Source: Penium margaritaceum (Eukaryota; Streptophyta; Zygnematophyceae; Desmidiales; Peniaceae). From it: a stretch of DNA of 64,000 nt. The stretch is from contig SZWC01007268.1 in NCBI GenBank assembly GCA_023375785.1, positions 1,843-65,842 of the forward strand, written 5' to 3'. Below are positions 23,990 to 38,762 of the stretch, one piece after another; positions within the stretch are counted from its first letter, which is position 1; every line of letters starts with the position of its first letter. Below the pieces are notes generated by a model. The model did no database searches. It was not told the origin of the DNA and saw only the letters and a list, made by a program, of their open reading frames with translations. Position numbers and translations under genes: made by a program.

Positions 23990-24530
23990 TTCTTTGGAAC
24001 TTCTACCTGTTTTTCACCCCAGGGAAAATGTGAGGGTACAAAGCCAAACAGAGTCTGAGAAAGTGGGACACTTGAGTAATTTGTAATATTAAGTATGTTT
24101 ACTTCAATGAAAAGTGTTGAAACTGTCAAGCACACATCTAAAGGAGTGAAAACAGGGACGATACAAACTTCTGGTCATGGACACGTACGTTGCGACAATG
24201 CAAGAAGTTTCTTAAAAACTCCAGCAATAATTTGGGATATTTCAAAATATGAAGCTGAGTCTCTATAAAAGCCTTTCATGGAGAAGTCAACTGAAGAGTA
24301 TAAAACAATCAATTTGGTTTTTGATAGTTCTGTAGACGCTACTAGAGAGTGGTCAAACTTGTGAGAGCCTTGGGATGAAACGTCTTCTCATTTCTTCAAT
24401 TGCGGTTGGTCAAAAACAATTGGGTTTGATCTTTACCCAATCCTTTCCTTGCAATCAGATGTTTTTTGAGCTGAGTACAAAAATAATCACCAACACAGAG
24501 TTTTTAATCCGTTTGATGATTGACGGCCGT
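23990..24530 (-). repeat. 3' LTR of fossil copy D
   Basis: Its plus-strand text runs parallel to 28824-29346: a gggac(a)cttgagtaat block, a tttgatgaca or ttcaatgaaa block, a cttcaagaa or aagtttctt block and a cagagttt block near the outer end. Boundaries are good to about 10 bp. Confidence 0.65.
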
Positions 24531-27500
24531 TTTCTTCATCGTTGATTCACTGTTCACAAGCATCTTATAAGTCTCTTCCTAGATGCTTTTTCAATCTTAA
24601 CATTGAATGCAGACTACTTGTGTGTTGCTTGAACTAAAAAAAGCTGCCATAGTTGTGGATATTTTGTCATTAAACACCTCAGAATTAAACTTTCCCTGTT
24701 GCTACAGAGGTTACGGAACCATATGCGAGCTCAGCGGTTGGTAGCTTGACTACCCAATCATTGTTATGTGTAATTCATATACTTTAGAGAAGTTTGTTTT
24801 GTGTTTGATTGGTACACTGTCTGCCCATCATTCGGGGGATAAAATGTCGTTGATAGCACCATCCAAGTGCCTTAGCCAGTCATCAGCTCCCGCCAAAATC
24901 TTCTTCTGAACCTCCCATCTTTGTTGCTTTTCACAGAGGGGATACCATAATTGGATGATGTAGTTAAGGAACATCGGTAATTTTTCTTTTGTGCTGACCA
25001 TTTTCCATGTTGGAATTCATTGAAACATCTTTGAGAACCAGTCGACCACCACAAGAATTGCATCAAACATCTTTGGAGTGACAAGCAGCCCCATCACAAC
25101 GTTCATGGAGATATCCAACCAGGAATCTTTATGTACAGTCATGGTTGAACAAAATCTGGGGGTTTGTTTCATCTTGAATACTGGCATTGACACACATCAC
25201 ATGATTTTTTATGCTAATTTACACCTTGTTCCACCAGAATTTATCTTCCAGTTCTTTCAGCACCTTTTCCTCGCTGAAGTTTCCACCTAGACCTATGTTA
25301 TGGTGCTCCTTCAATAGCCTGTGACATGGCTCATTGTGAAGGGGTACAAGGACATGGCAAGTGAATCATTGTCATCACTATGGTTTGTTGCTGAACTCCT
25401 CGTAATCCTTCATGGAGATTCTTGCGTGGTATGGGTCTTCTTTTACGGGTTGCATGCTTACCTCAGCCAATAGATCTGGTTTTCAACTCAAGGCATGGCT
25501 CAGAGTTGGCTAGATTTTCAGGTACTTAGTGCCTGGTAATCAGTGCTGACAACACGTTGCTGGAATTCCAGAAAATACCCCAATGTTTTGAACATGTAGA
25601 AGACCACAAATGTTTCCTTCTCTTGCACTGTGTAGTTGAGCTCCTGTGCACACAACAACATGCAGAAGTAGGACTCCAATATTTTCTCCACCATTGTTGT
25701 CTTGTAGGAGAAGGGCTCTGATTGCTCCATTGGATGCGTCAGTAGCCATGATGGTGTCCACAAATCTGACTTAATTTGCCTTGTGTAAGGATGATTCCAA
25801 TGTCACAGCATTTCTCAAACAAACACACTTTTCTTGTTCTCTATCTTCCCAACTCCACACAGTGGTTTAACAAGTGAGATCTGAAAGGTTCACTAACCCT
25901 AGATTCCAGTCCTTTCTGAAACAATTGTTCTAGTTACACAATCCCCAAAATACCGGGATGTTTCACAAATTTGTGTGCATGGGAAAACCAGTGATCACCT
26001 TTGTTTTCTTCAGGTCCATTTTGATCCATCTTCATGTATTATGTGGCCCAAAAACATAATGAAATGGCAATCAAATTAAAATCTCAAGTATCTTTTCTTA
26101 TGATTCATTCCTCTGTAAAAGCCTGAGAACTTGAAAATTTCCACCATGCTATCCTAGCACAGGGCTATAAAACAGGATTTTGTTGAGGCATGCATTGAAA
26201 AAGTAGTGAAGATACAGAGAACAAATACTGTTCATAGCCTCCAAAAATGGTGTTGGGAAATGTTTTATTCTGAACAGTATAACTATGGACTCAAAGTGCT
26301 CGATGTGCATGCAAACTAACTTTTTTCAATATCCCTATAAAATACACGGATCTGATAAGAATCACTTCAGGGGTGCAATTTTGTGAGAATTTTTACGTCT
26401 CATAATTTGTTGAAATGTTTATCTGCTTGCGGGAGGGAGTAGTGCTTCTAGATTAAAAAAATCATTTCCGAACCCAACATTCACATAAAAATCACATTTT
26501 GCATGACTTTGATTTGAAGAAAAGTAGTGCTACAACGTATAATAACATGTAGGCCCTGATAAATCCCTGGTCACGCATCTTGTCTACCTCATTCTTTATC
26601 CCCGTCAACTCTGGGTCACTCATCTGATAGGTCCCCTTGACCGTTGTTCAGATGCTTGTCTAATGATGTACACTGAATTTCATAGCTAAATCTCAGGTTA
26701 TTCAATCAGGGAAAACCCCTTCAACCCCCTCGACAATTGGTGTGAATTCCCCTAGAATGGCTGCAAAATTCGTAGGTATCAAAGTCAAGAACCCTATTTT
26801 GTTTCTTTCATTGTGGTGATCTTTCGTCTCTCCTCTGGCTCCACGTGTACGAGCCATGTCTGAGCTCCGCGTGGAAGGTGCTTCTTAGCAATGTCTAGTG
26901 ATTTCAGTGTCCTACATTAGGTTGCGGCTGCTACGACTTTCTCCGTTGCTTCTTCCTTTACTGCTTCCTTTAAGTATTGGTGCATTGTGGGTTGTTCAAT
27001 AAGAGGCATTGTGGGTTGTTCAATAAGAGGCATATGACATTAATGCTGACTTAGATTATGCTGTTTCTCCAAACCACTTGCGGATTGTGCAAAAACGGTA
27101 TATCTCTTCAGAGTATGCTTTTTTGTCACTATATGGACAATTCCTCCAGACCGTTAGATCCAATAGCTTTCCGATTTGCGCTAAGAGTTCTTCGTGAATT
27201 TAAGGACTCTGCATTCATCTGATAACAGTTTTTCCATCACATATTCCAGATTGCAAACTCGGCTTCTGAATCTTCTTGTTACTCGTAATACTATCAAAAG
27301 CTCCTCCATACAGTTATACTGAAACTGTGACACAACTTATACAACCCCTTGGTTGCACTCGTAGCTCTGTCACTGGTCGGTCATTCCCGTAGCTCTCGTA
27401 AATCTCTGGAACCTCCATCTATGGTGTTGAGAGCCATTCAAATGGGCTATCGATCGGGACAGATTCTTCTGACTGGTAAAAAACTCTGCTATCTACTGCT

Positions 27501-28823
27501 ACGTGTTGCCGTTTTGTGGATCTTCAGATTTTATAGGGACTTGCTCCCCTTCCTGCCTGATCTTGGCTTTATTTTTCCAGTTTTTCAAGAGATGATCTGA
27601 CTTCCTACAAGTCCAGCATAGTCGATGGTTGCATTAATCGACGTTGATCTCCATCAGAGACAAAATCTATCGAATCAGACATTTTGCCACAAGCCATCTG
27701 GATTGTGGCTTTAGAGTCACCAGCCATTGGATTCCTACATCCTGGCATTCTAATTGGCACAATTAATGTGATTCTCTTCTGCAATCATTTGCGGAAGGTC
27801 GTCCCAGATGCTGGATGTCGTAATGGATCACCAAATGTTGAGGTCGTTGTTGTAGTAAAAACAGAGATCCTTTTGGATGATGTCACCACGGTGATGATTT
27901 TTAGGAAAGGCTGGGTGTACTCTAACATGCTTGATTCCTAAGAAAACTGTTGAAATTAACCTTGCTCTACATTTCTCTTTCAGCATTCCAGTGCATGCAA
28001 TTATGGAACACATAAAGCCGTTCCAGTTTTTGGTGGAGTCAAAGAGTCTTGTCGCATTGGAATAATCCACTTGAGAGAAAGAATGCCTACAATCGATGAT
28101 GTGAGAGTTGTCGTGTGAGCTAGTAATTGGGTTTCTTTTTTCTCCTGCTCTTGTTGGATTTCCTTTAGATAAGACCATGAACTCAATATGGAGCCATGCA
28201 AAAGTGAGGCAACAGGGTCAATTTTCTTCTTTTTGCTATTGATGCCAGTTGTGGGTAGTTAGACCTCCAAACTTGTCCACCACATCCAGACCAATAGTCC
28301 TTTCAAATTTTCAGGATTGAGCAACTTAGGGAGTGATGACCAGATTCAGGGTTCTCTTTGGAGTTAATTATTCCTCATGGTGAGAAATGCTTTCCATGTA
28401 AGAAAATGGTTGTTGAGGCTCTCTAAACCTGAAAATTTCTAGTACAGGTTGTCACTTATGCAAGCCTGCCGTCTCGTCCTCCTCCCATCATGTCGGGTGT
28501 CACCTGGACAGGAAACGATGGAGGCAAGGGGTTCGTCCAGCCTGAAGGGTTTGCCAAACTGCACCACTTATCTCGAAGCCTGTCATTGCTGCTGCCTGGG
28601 TTGCTTGGAGAGCTTCATAAATCACTCGCTGCTGATCCCCTATGACAGCATTCTTTTTCATGTTATAGTTTCCTGTCGGAGGGTGCACTCACTCCGTTCA
28701 CCATTGCTTTTGTGAGGTCTGTGATTACCTGGACTGCGAGATGTGCTGAAGACCTGTGCAGGGTTTTTGCATACAAATAAATTCTTTGGTTGTCCCTCTA
28801 CTGTTGTTCTTTCATGCCAAGAC

Positions 28824-29346
28824 TTATGCTGGGTGGATTGTGGATGGTCCATAGGTAGAAGGTGCAGAACAAAAGATGATTTTGGGAAAGAGGGACATTT
28901 GAGTAATCTAGGGTTTGGCAGTAAGTTCGCTTTGATGACAAGTGTAAACAATATTGATTGCATGTAGTGAAGAGTGAAAAGAAGAATGTTGTACACTTGG
29001 GGTTTTGGAATCTCGAGTCAAGAGATAACTGCAACACTGTGTCGTAAGAGGCTGCTTCAAGAACCTCCACTGAAAACTTGGGAGAATTTGAGAACATCTA
29101 GGAGTGCCTTTATGAAATTCCATTTTCATAACCAGACAGTATTGAATGACCGACACGTTTTGTGGAAAATGGTCAAACCTGTTTGAACCTTCTAGAATTG
29201 AACACCAAAGGTCGGAACTACTGGCCAAAATGCCCATGGTCAATTGGCCTAAAACCCCGAAGGTCAATCCACTTTGGTCCAGGAATGCAAAGACAGAAAT
29301 ATCCACACGCAGAGTTTAAAGAATCATGTACATTAGGGACAGAACA
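28824..29346 (-). repeat. 5' LTR of fossil copy D
   Basis: Reverse complement of the LTR type seen at 29406-29949. It ends on the plus strand with gggacagaaca at 29,346, which matches the inverted TGTT start of the family. At the inner end a degraded primer site (ttcatgccaa) touches the LTR near 28,811-28,820. Confidence 0.75.
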
Positions 29347-29405
29347 GTGCTCTCCATCAACATTCCATTCCGCACAACAAAAAGAAGCCACATGTGGAAT
29401 TCTGG

Positions 29406-29949
29406 TAGTACGTCTCTGACGTACATGAGTCCCTCAACTCTGCACATGGAGTTTTTGTCCTTACATTCATGGCCCACCAAGTGAAGACCTCCTGATATAT
29501 ATTTCGATTGATCAAGGGAATTTCGGTCTTTTACCCTGACCTCTAGTCTTCCGGTTCACAACATTATAACAGGTAAAACCATGTTCCAGAAGTGTCGACA
29601 GAACTATCATGGACCATGTCAAACTTTCCGTACTGTTCAATCAACTTCTTGATGTTGATGGCCTTTAATAAAGAACCACCTTGATATTTTCAAACCTCCC
29701 AACTTCTTGGTGGAGTTTCTTGAAGTAGTTTCTTACAACGTGGTGTCCCACGTATTGCTTGACATAATCACCCAATAACCCTAGTATGCCTCATTCTTTT
29801 TTTCCTCTTGTATATACTTGCTCAACATTTCTGACACTTATCATCAAAGTACACTTTAATGATAAATAGAAAACATCTTATTATACTTGAATCAAAATCT
29901 TCTTTATACCTTCTCCCTGTGAACCATCCATGTTTCGCTCAGCATTACA
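29406..29949 (+). repeat. 5' LTR of fossil copy C
   Basis: Starts tagtacgtct (family consensus TGTTACGTCC) and ends ttaca just before the primer site ttggtatca. At 544 bp it matches the summed length (550 bp) of the two halves of its partner LTR. Confidence 0.75.
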
Positions 29950-32720
29950 CTTGGTATCATAGCGCAGGGATCCTAGAAGTGCATCCAATGACTCTGCTCC
30001 AATCTGAAAACCTCGCACAAGTCTTTATTGCATCTCAGCCATCCAGACGACCACAGCCCTCACGATGATGATGGTGAATAGAGCAAGTGCACCCAAAAAC
30101 GAGAATTTGTAACCAAAGCGGCTGTACGCTAGGATGTTATCGAGATTTATGATGACAAATTCATCCAAGTACGGCTGAAAAATTATTCATGGATGCCATA
30201 ACACTTTCTAGTTGCTTGTGAGTCCAAACTGCATGACCATGACCTTGAAGTACCTATGTTGGATGAAAAACTCCGTCTTACAATGGTATTCACTTAATAC
30301 CCTTATCGGTTATGCTGATCCGGTTGTATTTGCTTTGCATTTTAATTATGTTGAAAACACCAGCTCCTCTGCGTTTGTCAGAACGTTCATCTACTCGTGG
30401 AACAGCTATTGGTTTTTTATCCTAATGTTGCTCAATGCCCAGTGGTCCATGCACATCCACATCTAACCATCCTAACGTACATCCATATTAAAGAGGAGCC
30501 CAGTGGACATCTCCAGAATTTCTCGAGATGTCACAAAGAGACCTTACGGAAACAATTCTCAAAGTGGGAATTTGGTTGACTTTCAACCACGCTTTGGGGC
30601 CACATCACTAACTTCAAGAAAGAACATGTGGTCAGTGATTGGCAAATACTTACCATAATTTGGAGTGTCCACGTATTTTTGGACTTTTACAACTAATATT
30701 GTCAATTTGTAAAGGACTAAGCTCAACAAGCAGCGCCTCTCCTCAATATCACTTGTAACATCATTGAGTGTAGTCGAGAAAACACCAAACATGAAGCATT
30801 CAACTCTTTATAGAACACTATGACCTAACATCAGCCTAACAACTTGGAAATATAATGGTGGATTACATCATCGCCACTGATGCCTCCAATCGAGCAGTCT
30901 TAGAAATTCTCTTTTAAGACAACAATAGAAGAGAACAACCACATGCGAACATGTTAAAAAAGGTGCACAGGCCAAAGATCAACTATGCAATAAATAAAAG
31001 AGAGGTCTTTTCAGTCGTGTATGTGTTCAATACATGGTGTATTTTCTAGAATCCCAACAATTTGTCATCTGTACCAATCACCACGCACTAAACTATCTCA
31101 AGAATCAGCCACATTTGAGCGGCTCACAGACTCCATGGGTAGAGCTCCTTGAGTCTAACTTTAGCTAGGAAACCAAGTATCAGCCTGGAAAAACAAATTC
31201 AATGGATGCCCTAAGTCGGCGACCAGGCCTGATGGCAGAGAATAGCACAATCAGAAGAGATTCTTACGACATGAGGTTGTTTGCGAAGGGTTACAAGGAG
31301 CTCAGCGGGCACAAAAAGACCAGAATTTGGTTCAAATATTTCTACTGGTGATGCCAATTTAATTGAAAATTCATCGTATCCCAAGCTACAAATTACATTG
31401 CATGTCATTAGAGGAGCGCCATGACACCAATCAAGGTGGATACTTTGGCAGGGATAAGACACTTAAGAAACTTGTAAACCACTACTGGTGGGAAATGATA
31501 CAAATTGCTATAGAAAACTACTACAAAACGTGCTACATGTGCTAATTCCATGAGTTGAGACGAACCAAATTATATGGTTTGGTTCAAGGACTACGCATAC
31601 CCAAAGAACCATGGTTGGACATCTCAATGGATTTTGTGAACGCTTTGTCTATCACACCAGAAGGTTTTGACATAATACTTGTGGTGGTCGACCTGTTTTT
31701 GAAGATGTTGCACTTCATCATGACAATGACCAAATTCAGTTCTGAGGCAGTAGCGAGGTTGTTCCTGTACAACATCTTCATACTGCACTGTCTTTGCTCC
31801 TCCATCACTGGCTTCAGGGAAACAAACTTTACTGGAAAATTCTGGCAGGAGTTGATGACTTGCTCCGCCAGCAAGATCCAGGTTTCAACCACCTTCTATC
31901 CATAGACTGACGGACAGACCAAGTGCACCAAGAAGACACTAAAACAGCTGCTCCTTACTTTGTTTAAGCCACATGGCACTGACTGGAAGGCCAATAAAGT
32001 GAATGCCGAGCTGACATATACCTCTGCAGAATCCGTTGTACCTTGAAAAGTTTTCATGAAGGTGGTCTGCGGAAAACTCTCATCAACTCTGACTGGTTTT
32101 TAAATCTTTAGAATAATACCAACAGTCATACCAACATCTAATGGTGAGACTTCCCGAGCATCTTGGAAGAGACTTGTCAGAAACTTGCAAATACTCAAGC
32201 AGGGATATAGCAAGTGACTCAGATACATCAAACAGATAAGAAATGCTACATAATTGATTGCGTTCTACCCAGCTCAGAAAGTTTCCTTTTACGATGATAG
32301 CATTGTGTGAAGCTCAAACCTAAGGTGGTTTTGGTAGTTCACGATCGAGGAAATGCAGACACTTGCCTTCGCAAAAATCTGACTACCGGAGACCATGGGT
32401 ACCTTATTGGTGTTTCACGTCAACAACCTTGAACTCTTTTGAAATCCAAGTGAGCACTTACCCTGTACATGTTTCCCTCAGCCACCTTCATCAAAGGAGA
32501 TGAGGGCATGAAGTATGTTGTGGAAGATATGTTGGGACACCGTCTACATGGAAAAGTGGTTGTGCAAATTTTCCGGTGGCAGATGTATGGCGCTTTGTAC
32601 AAGAGCTGATAACCCTATGAAAACCTACAGGATGCAATTTAGTATATTGACAGCTGTTTTAGATGGCATCAAACCACATCTTGCAACAGGCTAGGACGTC
32701 ATGGCTGAAAGGTAGTGAAG

Positions 32721-33092
32721 TGCTACGTCCTTGGCATATGCTAGGTCCTGCATTCTCACGTGGGAATTTTTGTTCCTGCATTTATGGCCCACTAAGCGTC
32801 GACCTCCGGTATCAAAATATCAAACATTTAGGGGTATTCTGGCCATTTGCATGGACCTCTCTTGTTTGATATTTTTTTCAGATAGGTTCCATCACTTTCT
32901 AGAAAATTGCGGCAGAAAAAATTCAAATAGAATGAACATTTTGATACTATTCAGTCAATTTCTCCATGTCAGTGTACGTTTATGAAGTCTTGTTGTGATA
33001 ATATCAAAACCCCCACATTCCCAATGGATTTTCTTGAAGCACCCTCTTACAACAAAACATCTTATGTGTCTCTCGTGTTGAAGGTCCAAGAC
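32721..33092 (+). repeat. 3' LTR of copy C, left part
   Basis: Starts tgctacgtcc and runs to ggtccaagac at 33,092, where copy A begins. The rest of this LTR resumes at 38,763 after copy A. Confidence 0.75.
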
Positions 33093-33630
33093 TATCACAT
33101 CCTAGACGTACACAATTCCCTTAACGTATGAGTCAGAATTCATGGCCCACCGAGCATAGACTTTAGGATTTTTACGCTGATTGGCCAAGGGGATTTTTGC
33201 TACGTCTCCCAACCTCTTGTGTTTTGAGTCTGAAGGTTCTCACACCTTTCAAAACTTTCAAGAAGGTTCCACAGAAGTATCGCAAACTCTGTCAATATTT
33301 TGATAGTGTTTGGCGGACTTATCAATGGTTCTAGGATTTTCCAAAACCGAGCCTTCATATTCAAAAAATTCTCCAAATTCTTGGTGGATTTTCTTTGAAA
33401 AAACACTCCATGTATTGTTGCATGAAACACTTGACTTGAGTGCCAAAGGCCCAACATATGCCTCATTGTGATTGTCATTACCATATATGTTTGCTTGACA
33501 TGTTTGACACTTATCATCAAAGTACAATCATTGGAAAATTAAGATAATTTATTTGTTGCCAATCCTTCAATCACATTCTTTTTTCAGCATCTCATCCCTG
33601 TGAACAATGAATGTTCCACTCCGCATAACA
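33093..33630 (+). repeat. 5' LTR of fossil copy A
   Basis: Begins tatcacatcctagacg directly after aagac and ends gcataaca before the primer site. 538 bp. Confidence 0.8.
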
Positions 33631-36600
33631 CTTGGTATCAGATGATAACGATGTTGGAGGGAAAGACGACGCATGAACTGCAAGGAAGCAACCTTGCACA
33701 AGTCTTTAGCATATCCCTATAATTCATAATTTCTCTGAAATTGTGATGACAAAGGTCAATGGGGAAAGAGCCCTCGTTAACGAGCAGAAGTAACCGGAGA
33801 ATAATCCAATAATGGAGGATGAACAGCTTGCGATTAACAATGCTCTCCATGCATACCAGACAGAAACGACATCTTTTGCCATAAAAAGCATAGCACCGAC
33901 AACTCCGAAGACCAGCCAAGTGATGGACCCCTCGGGCTCAGTGAAACCTTTGCCTCCACTGTTGCCCATAGATTAGATGCCTTGCATGGTGGGAATCACA
34001 TCAACAAAGATATGTACTAGAAACTTTCAGGAATCAAGAGCCTCAACACCATCTCCTCCAACAACACAACGTGACGATGGGGAAGCTACACAAATTTCAA
34101 ATGCATGAAGTAGTAATCACCAAGAGAAATTAAGTTTGTGTGAAACCCAAATGAGACCGGCACTCCCTGAGTTATTCAGTCCTGAAAAATCCAAAGGACT
34201 GGTGGTCAGGACGTGGCTGACGCGTTTGGAGCTGTACTTTACAGCAATTGGGGTCAACAACGAACAAATACTATTGACCTCGCACCCTCATTGTTGCATG
34301 GAATGGCTTTCAGTTGGTGGTCCAATCTAAAGACCATCAATTGGCAGCAGGATTATAAAGAGCTAGATGAACGGCTCACGCAATAGCTCTCACATCGTCA
34401 ACAATAGGCATTCTACCTCTCAAGTAGATTAATCCATGGCGTGACTCTTTGACTCCATCGGAGAACATGATGGACTTCGCAGGCACCATACTTCTACACT
34501 TTGGAAATATGAACAAGAAGTCGGATGCATAGTGTAGGCTTTAACAGCTGTGTCAGCAGCCCAGTGTGGCGCAGTACACATAGTGTGAATCTTCAACATT
34601 GGTGACTCGCCCCCAACAAAATCTGCTTCTATTACAACAGTACCCTCAAATGCAAAACTCAATGAATTGTTTGCATTTGGCATCCAAGACAACCTTCCGC
34701 AAATGATCACAATGGTCAATTGCCACAACAATGAAAAAACAGTGCTTTGATGTACAAATCCAACAACTCAAAATCCAAATGTCACAATTTCTATCATGGC
34801 AATAGGAGCTCACAGTCGATGGAAAACTGGTATCAGATGGTGATTGACACTAATAATAAGTGTAATCAATGACTGTATTGGACCAGTAGGAATCCGGGGC
34901 ATATCTTGCGTGTCTGTAAAAAATGGGAGCAACAAGCCGAGAAGGGGGAGGATTCAGAGAGAAATTTGAGGAAAATCTACGTCGACTAGTCATCCATCTG
35001 AAAGACTCAAATTTCCACCGATGAGGGTTCCTGAGACCACAGATATTGAAAAGGATTACAAGGGAGAACAACGGGCGATTCTGCTACATGTACAACCGAG
35101 GGGCTAAAAAAATCGAAGAATAGTGCCAAAACTACTGGATGGAGGAGCTTCTTACAGCTTTTTAAGCAACGACATGGTTCGGAAGCTGGGTTGAAAAACC
35201 AGATCAGGGGTGTTTGAAGGATAACCCATTGACCAACGTTTATAGATCCCCCATCTTTGCAAAGCTCACCGATTTCAAATCAGATATCTGCACAATGTAA
35301 CGGTCAAGCAAACTTGTCCAATGAGTAATCAAAAAATCACCGTCAGGTGAGATTTCTGGTACAGACACAATCCACATGTACACAAGAGTAGCAAAATGGA
35401 CTACGTCCGCATTGATGGAAAAACAAATACCTACATTCGAACGAGAGACCCATGATGCAACGCAAATAGCAAAAATTAATAGAGATGGAAGCAACAAGGG
35501 AAGTTAAACAATCACAAAATATGAGCCAATAGGGATGGATGTGGCCAAGACATATTTGCAACGTAGGGCACAAGCATGTCTAGTCCACATGGAGACAAGA
35601 GAAGATGAAGAAATCAAAGTAGAAAAAACGACCACATCAGCCTCAAAGCCTGACAAGTTTATAGTCATCCCGGAGAAGTTTGAACCACTCTTTTGGGTTC
35701 AAAGGTGTTTTCCCAACAAACTACTCCGAGAGTTACCTCCACAATGGGCTTTCGCCCATGAAATAGACCTCAAACTAGGTTGCAGACCAAAAATGGAGGA
35801 GAATTTTTGGATGGGTAATCACAAGCTGACCAAGCTCAAAGTGTAGCTGAATGAGATGCTCGTTCAGGAGTTCATGAGGCCATCCACTTGACCCTATGTG
35901 GCACATGTACTTTTAGTAAAAACGCAAAACGATGAGATGAAAATGTGGGTAGATTATTGAGTGTTGAACAACATCACCATCAAGAACCTCTACCCTTGTT
36001 TGTGAGGAAATGAAATTTTTTAACAGCTCCGTGGGATTAAATTTTGACCACAATTGACCCACAAAGTAGCTATCATTAAATATTTTTATGTGATTAGAAC
36101 AGCAAAAAGACGTCATTCCATACCAGATGTGGGTAAATCGAGGTCACGGCTATGTTGTTCAAACTCACAAATGCCCCCATAGACTTTACGACAACCATGA
36201 ACAATATTTTTGGACATACCTTGGTGACTTCATTGTCATGTACCTGGAAAGCTCTTCCGTAGAGGAGCATAATGGATATCACCAAAGTATTCACAAAGTT
36301 TTGCAATGGGAGATATTTACAAAACACTCTCAAAATGCGTCTTTGTTTAACATTTGGTTGATTTTTTGGATCACATCAACGATGGCGGAATGATCACCAT
36401 GGATGCAAAGAAAGTGGAGGCGGTTGATCATTGGGCAACACCAACCAACATTTTGGATGCACATGTATTTTTGGGATTCTACAACTACTACCGTCCATTT
36501 GGAAAGGAATACACTTGGTTGTCGGTACCTCTCTCTGATCTCCCTTGTAAAACTAGAGAGTGTAATTGGAGATACATCAAACAAGAAGCATTGGAATCCT

Positions 36601-38449
36601 TACAAAATGCTTTGACCTTGGTGCCACCCTTATAATCTGGCAGATCCAATAATGAATTACATCATGGCCACCGATGCATTTGATTGAATAATCGGAGCTA
36701 TGCCCCTCCAAGATAATTGCGGTTGAGAACATCCGACAATGTACATGTCACAAAAACTACGCTAGCCGGAACTCAACTATGCGGTGCACAAAAACAAATC
36801 CCAGTCATTAAAACATTTAAGATGTTACAAAATTACTTGGAATGTAGGTGAAGCATCATTCGCACTGACCACCAAGGACTCAAATATCTCAAGACTCAGA
36901 AAAGTCTGAGTTGTCAACAAAATCGATCCTTGAGTTCAACTTTGACTAAGACATCAAGTACCAACCTGAAAAAACAAATTCAGAGGATAGTCTGATCAGA
37001 ATTAACATTTGATATCAACACGTTACTCATCAAATGAGGCCCATATCTTGCAAGTTCTACAAGGAACTCGATGGGTACCACAAAAACAAATTCCAGTTCC
37101 ATGATCCCTACTAGCAACGATGATTCATTTGCCAGGTCTTGATACCACCAAACGAGGAGCTACAGCGAATACGAGTGGAGGAGTGTCATGACACAAGTCC
37201 AAGTGGAAACTTTGGCGAGGAAAATACACTCAAGATGTTACCAAAATTTTATTAGTGTGATTTGATGCAGACATACATGGAAAACGTTTGCAAATTGTGC
37301 GACACTTATCATTGGTAAAATTTTCGTAAAAGAACACCTGAACAACTCCAATCCCTCTGTGTTTTGATGAACCCGTGGGTCGACATCAGCATGTATTTTT
37401 TTACGGGGTCATCTGCCACTCCAGAGGGTTATGATGACATCATTGTGGTGGTGAACTGGTTTTTTAAAATATTACACTTCATCATGACAATAGATACCGT
37501 CACCATAGGAGGAACAACATGTCTGTTCTGAATTAGATTGTGTGACTACATGACGTGCTATACACCATTATCAGCGATTGAGATAACTGTTTTGCTAGCT
37601 ATTTTTTAGAAAAGATGATGACATGTTATGACATTTGGATACTGAAATCACTTGCATTCCATCCTCAAACCAACGGGCAGACTGCGCAAAATTATCAGAT
37701 GCTCAAAGACCTTCTCCACAATCTATATAAGCTGCACAACAATGAATGTACTGCAATACTGATGACCACCAATCTCACATACAACTTGGACAATTATTAT
37801 TGTAACAAGTAAAATTCTGTTCAAGCTATTTATATGATAACATTCCCACCACATCAACAAGAATCCAGAGCCATAGCAAAATTCATATGGTTGACATCCA
37901 TAGACAGGATGTCTCCAGATTTGTGGAGGAAACACAATAGAATCTTGGAAAGACACAGCCACCTACCAAGTGACAGCTAACCAACATCGCAGTGATGATG
38001 TGTTCAATGCTGAAGACCACAAACTACTCAGCTCCGTGATTATCAAATTCTATGGACAAGACATTGCGAAGCTCAAACCCTAATGGTTTGGCCTTTCTGA
38101 GATCAAGCGAATGCAAACTCAAGTCATCGCTCAACTTTGCGTACCATACTTCATGGCAATCTACCCTCTTTTTCTCGTCAACAAGTTCAAGCACTAATGG
38201 AACCCCATCATGAACTTCCCCAATCAAGACTTTGCTCATGTGTCCCCTATTTAATAAGATGCAGATACAGAGTACATGATTGAAGACATCCTCAGACATC
38301 AATGCCCTAGAAATTTCACGAATTACTTGGCCATGATGGGAGCCCTACAACAACCTCAAAGATTTCAACAATCCAATTGATGGCTACTATAGGCATCACC
38401 AACCTAAATTTGCTAATGCGTTGAGATGTCATGGCTAAAAGTGAGGAAG

Positions 38450-38757
38450 TATTACGTCCTCGGCGTACACAAGTATCTAAAATTTTGTGAGTGGCCATTT
38501 TATTCCTTACATTCATGGCCCACAACACGTCAACCTCAAGCTGGATCGGCTGTGAGCATTTTGGCTACATGACCTCACCTCTGGGGTTTTCCTTCTGAAG
38601 GTATTGACACTTTTGGCCGCTTTCTAGAAGGTTCAACAGAATTATACACTTCAACACATAAAAGTGCACCTATTGCTAAATACAAATTATCCATTTGATT
38701 TTTCTTCTGCTCTGTGCCTCATCCCTGTGAACCATCTACATTTTGCTGAGTGAAACA
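38450..38757 (+). repeat. 3' LTR of fossil copy A, shorter than its partner
   Basis: Begins tattacgtcctcggcg and ends gagtgaaaca, followed by the aagac duplication. 308 bp against 538 bp for the 5' LTR. Confidence 0.75.
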
Positions 38758-38762
38758 AAGAC

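Larger units (their letters stand above)
23990..29346 (-). mobile_element. Ty3/chromovirus fossil copy D, full-length layout
   Basis: Minus-strand copy of the 29-45 kb family. Parts from right to left are the 5' LTR, a gag region (about 28,760-27,630) with a zinc-knuckle text (CWTC near 27,600), an RT region (about 26,760-25,980) starting at an MSDPELT block, RNase H (about 25,780-25,500, with TQALNYT-like and YFLEF blocks), integrase (about 25,290-24,700) with an ILVVVDWFSKM-type block, and the 3' LTR. It is very decayed, with dozens of breaks, and clearly old. No matching target duplication was seen. Confidence 0.8.
33093..38757 (+). mobile_element. Ty3/chromovirus fossil copy A, nested in copy C
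   Basis: LTRs are at 33093-33630 and 38450-38757. The primer site ttggtatcag begins at 33,632. Parts in order are gag (about 33,640-34,780), zinc knuckle (about 34,855-34,925), protease with an LLDGGAS block (about 35,130), RT (about 35,680-36,560), RNase H (about 36,640-36,990), integrase (about 37,180-37,990) and chromodomain region (about 38,210-38,420). A perfect 5-bp duplication, aagac, flanks it (33088-33092 and 38758-38762). Many breaks, several dozen by impression. It inserted into the 3' LTR of C. Confidence 0.88.
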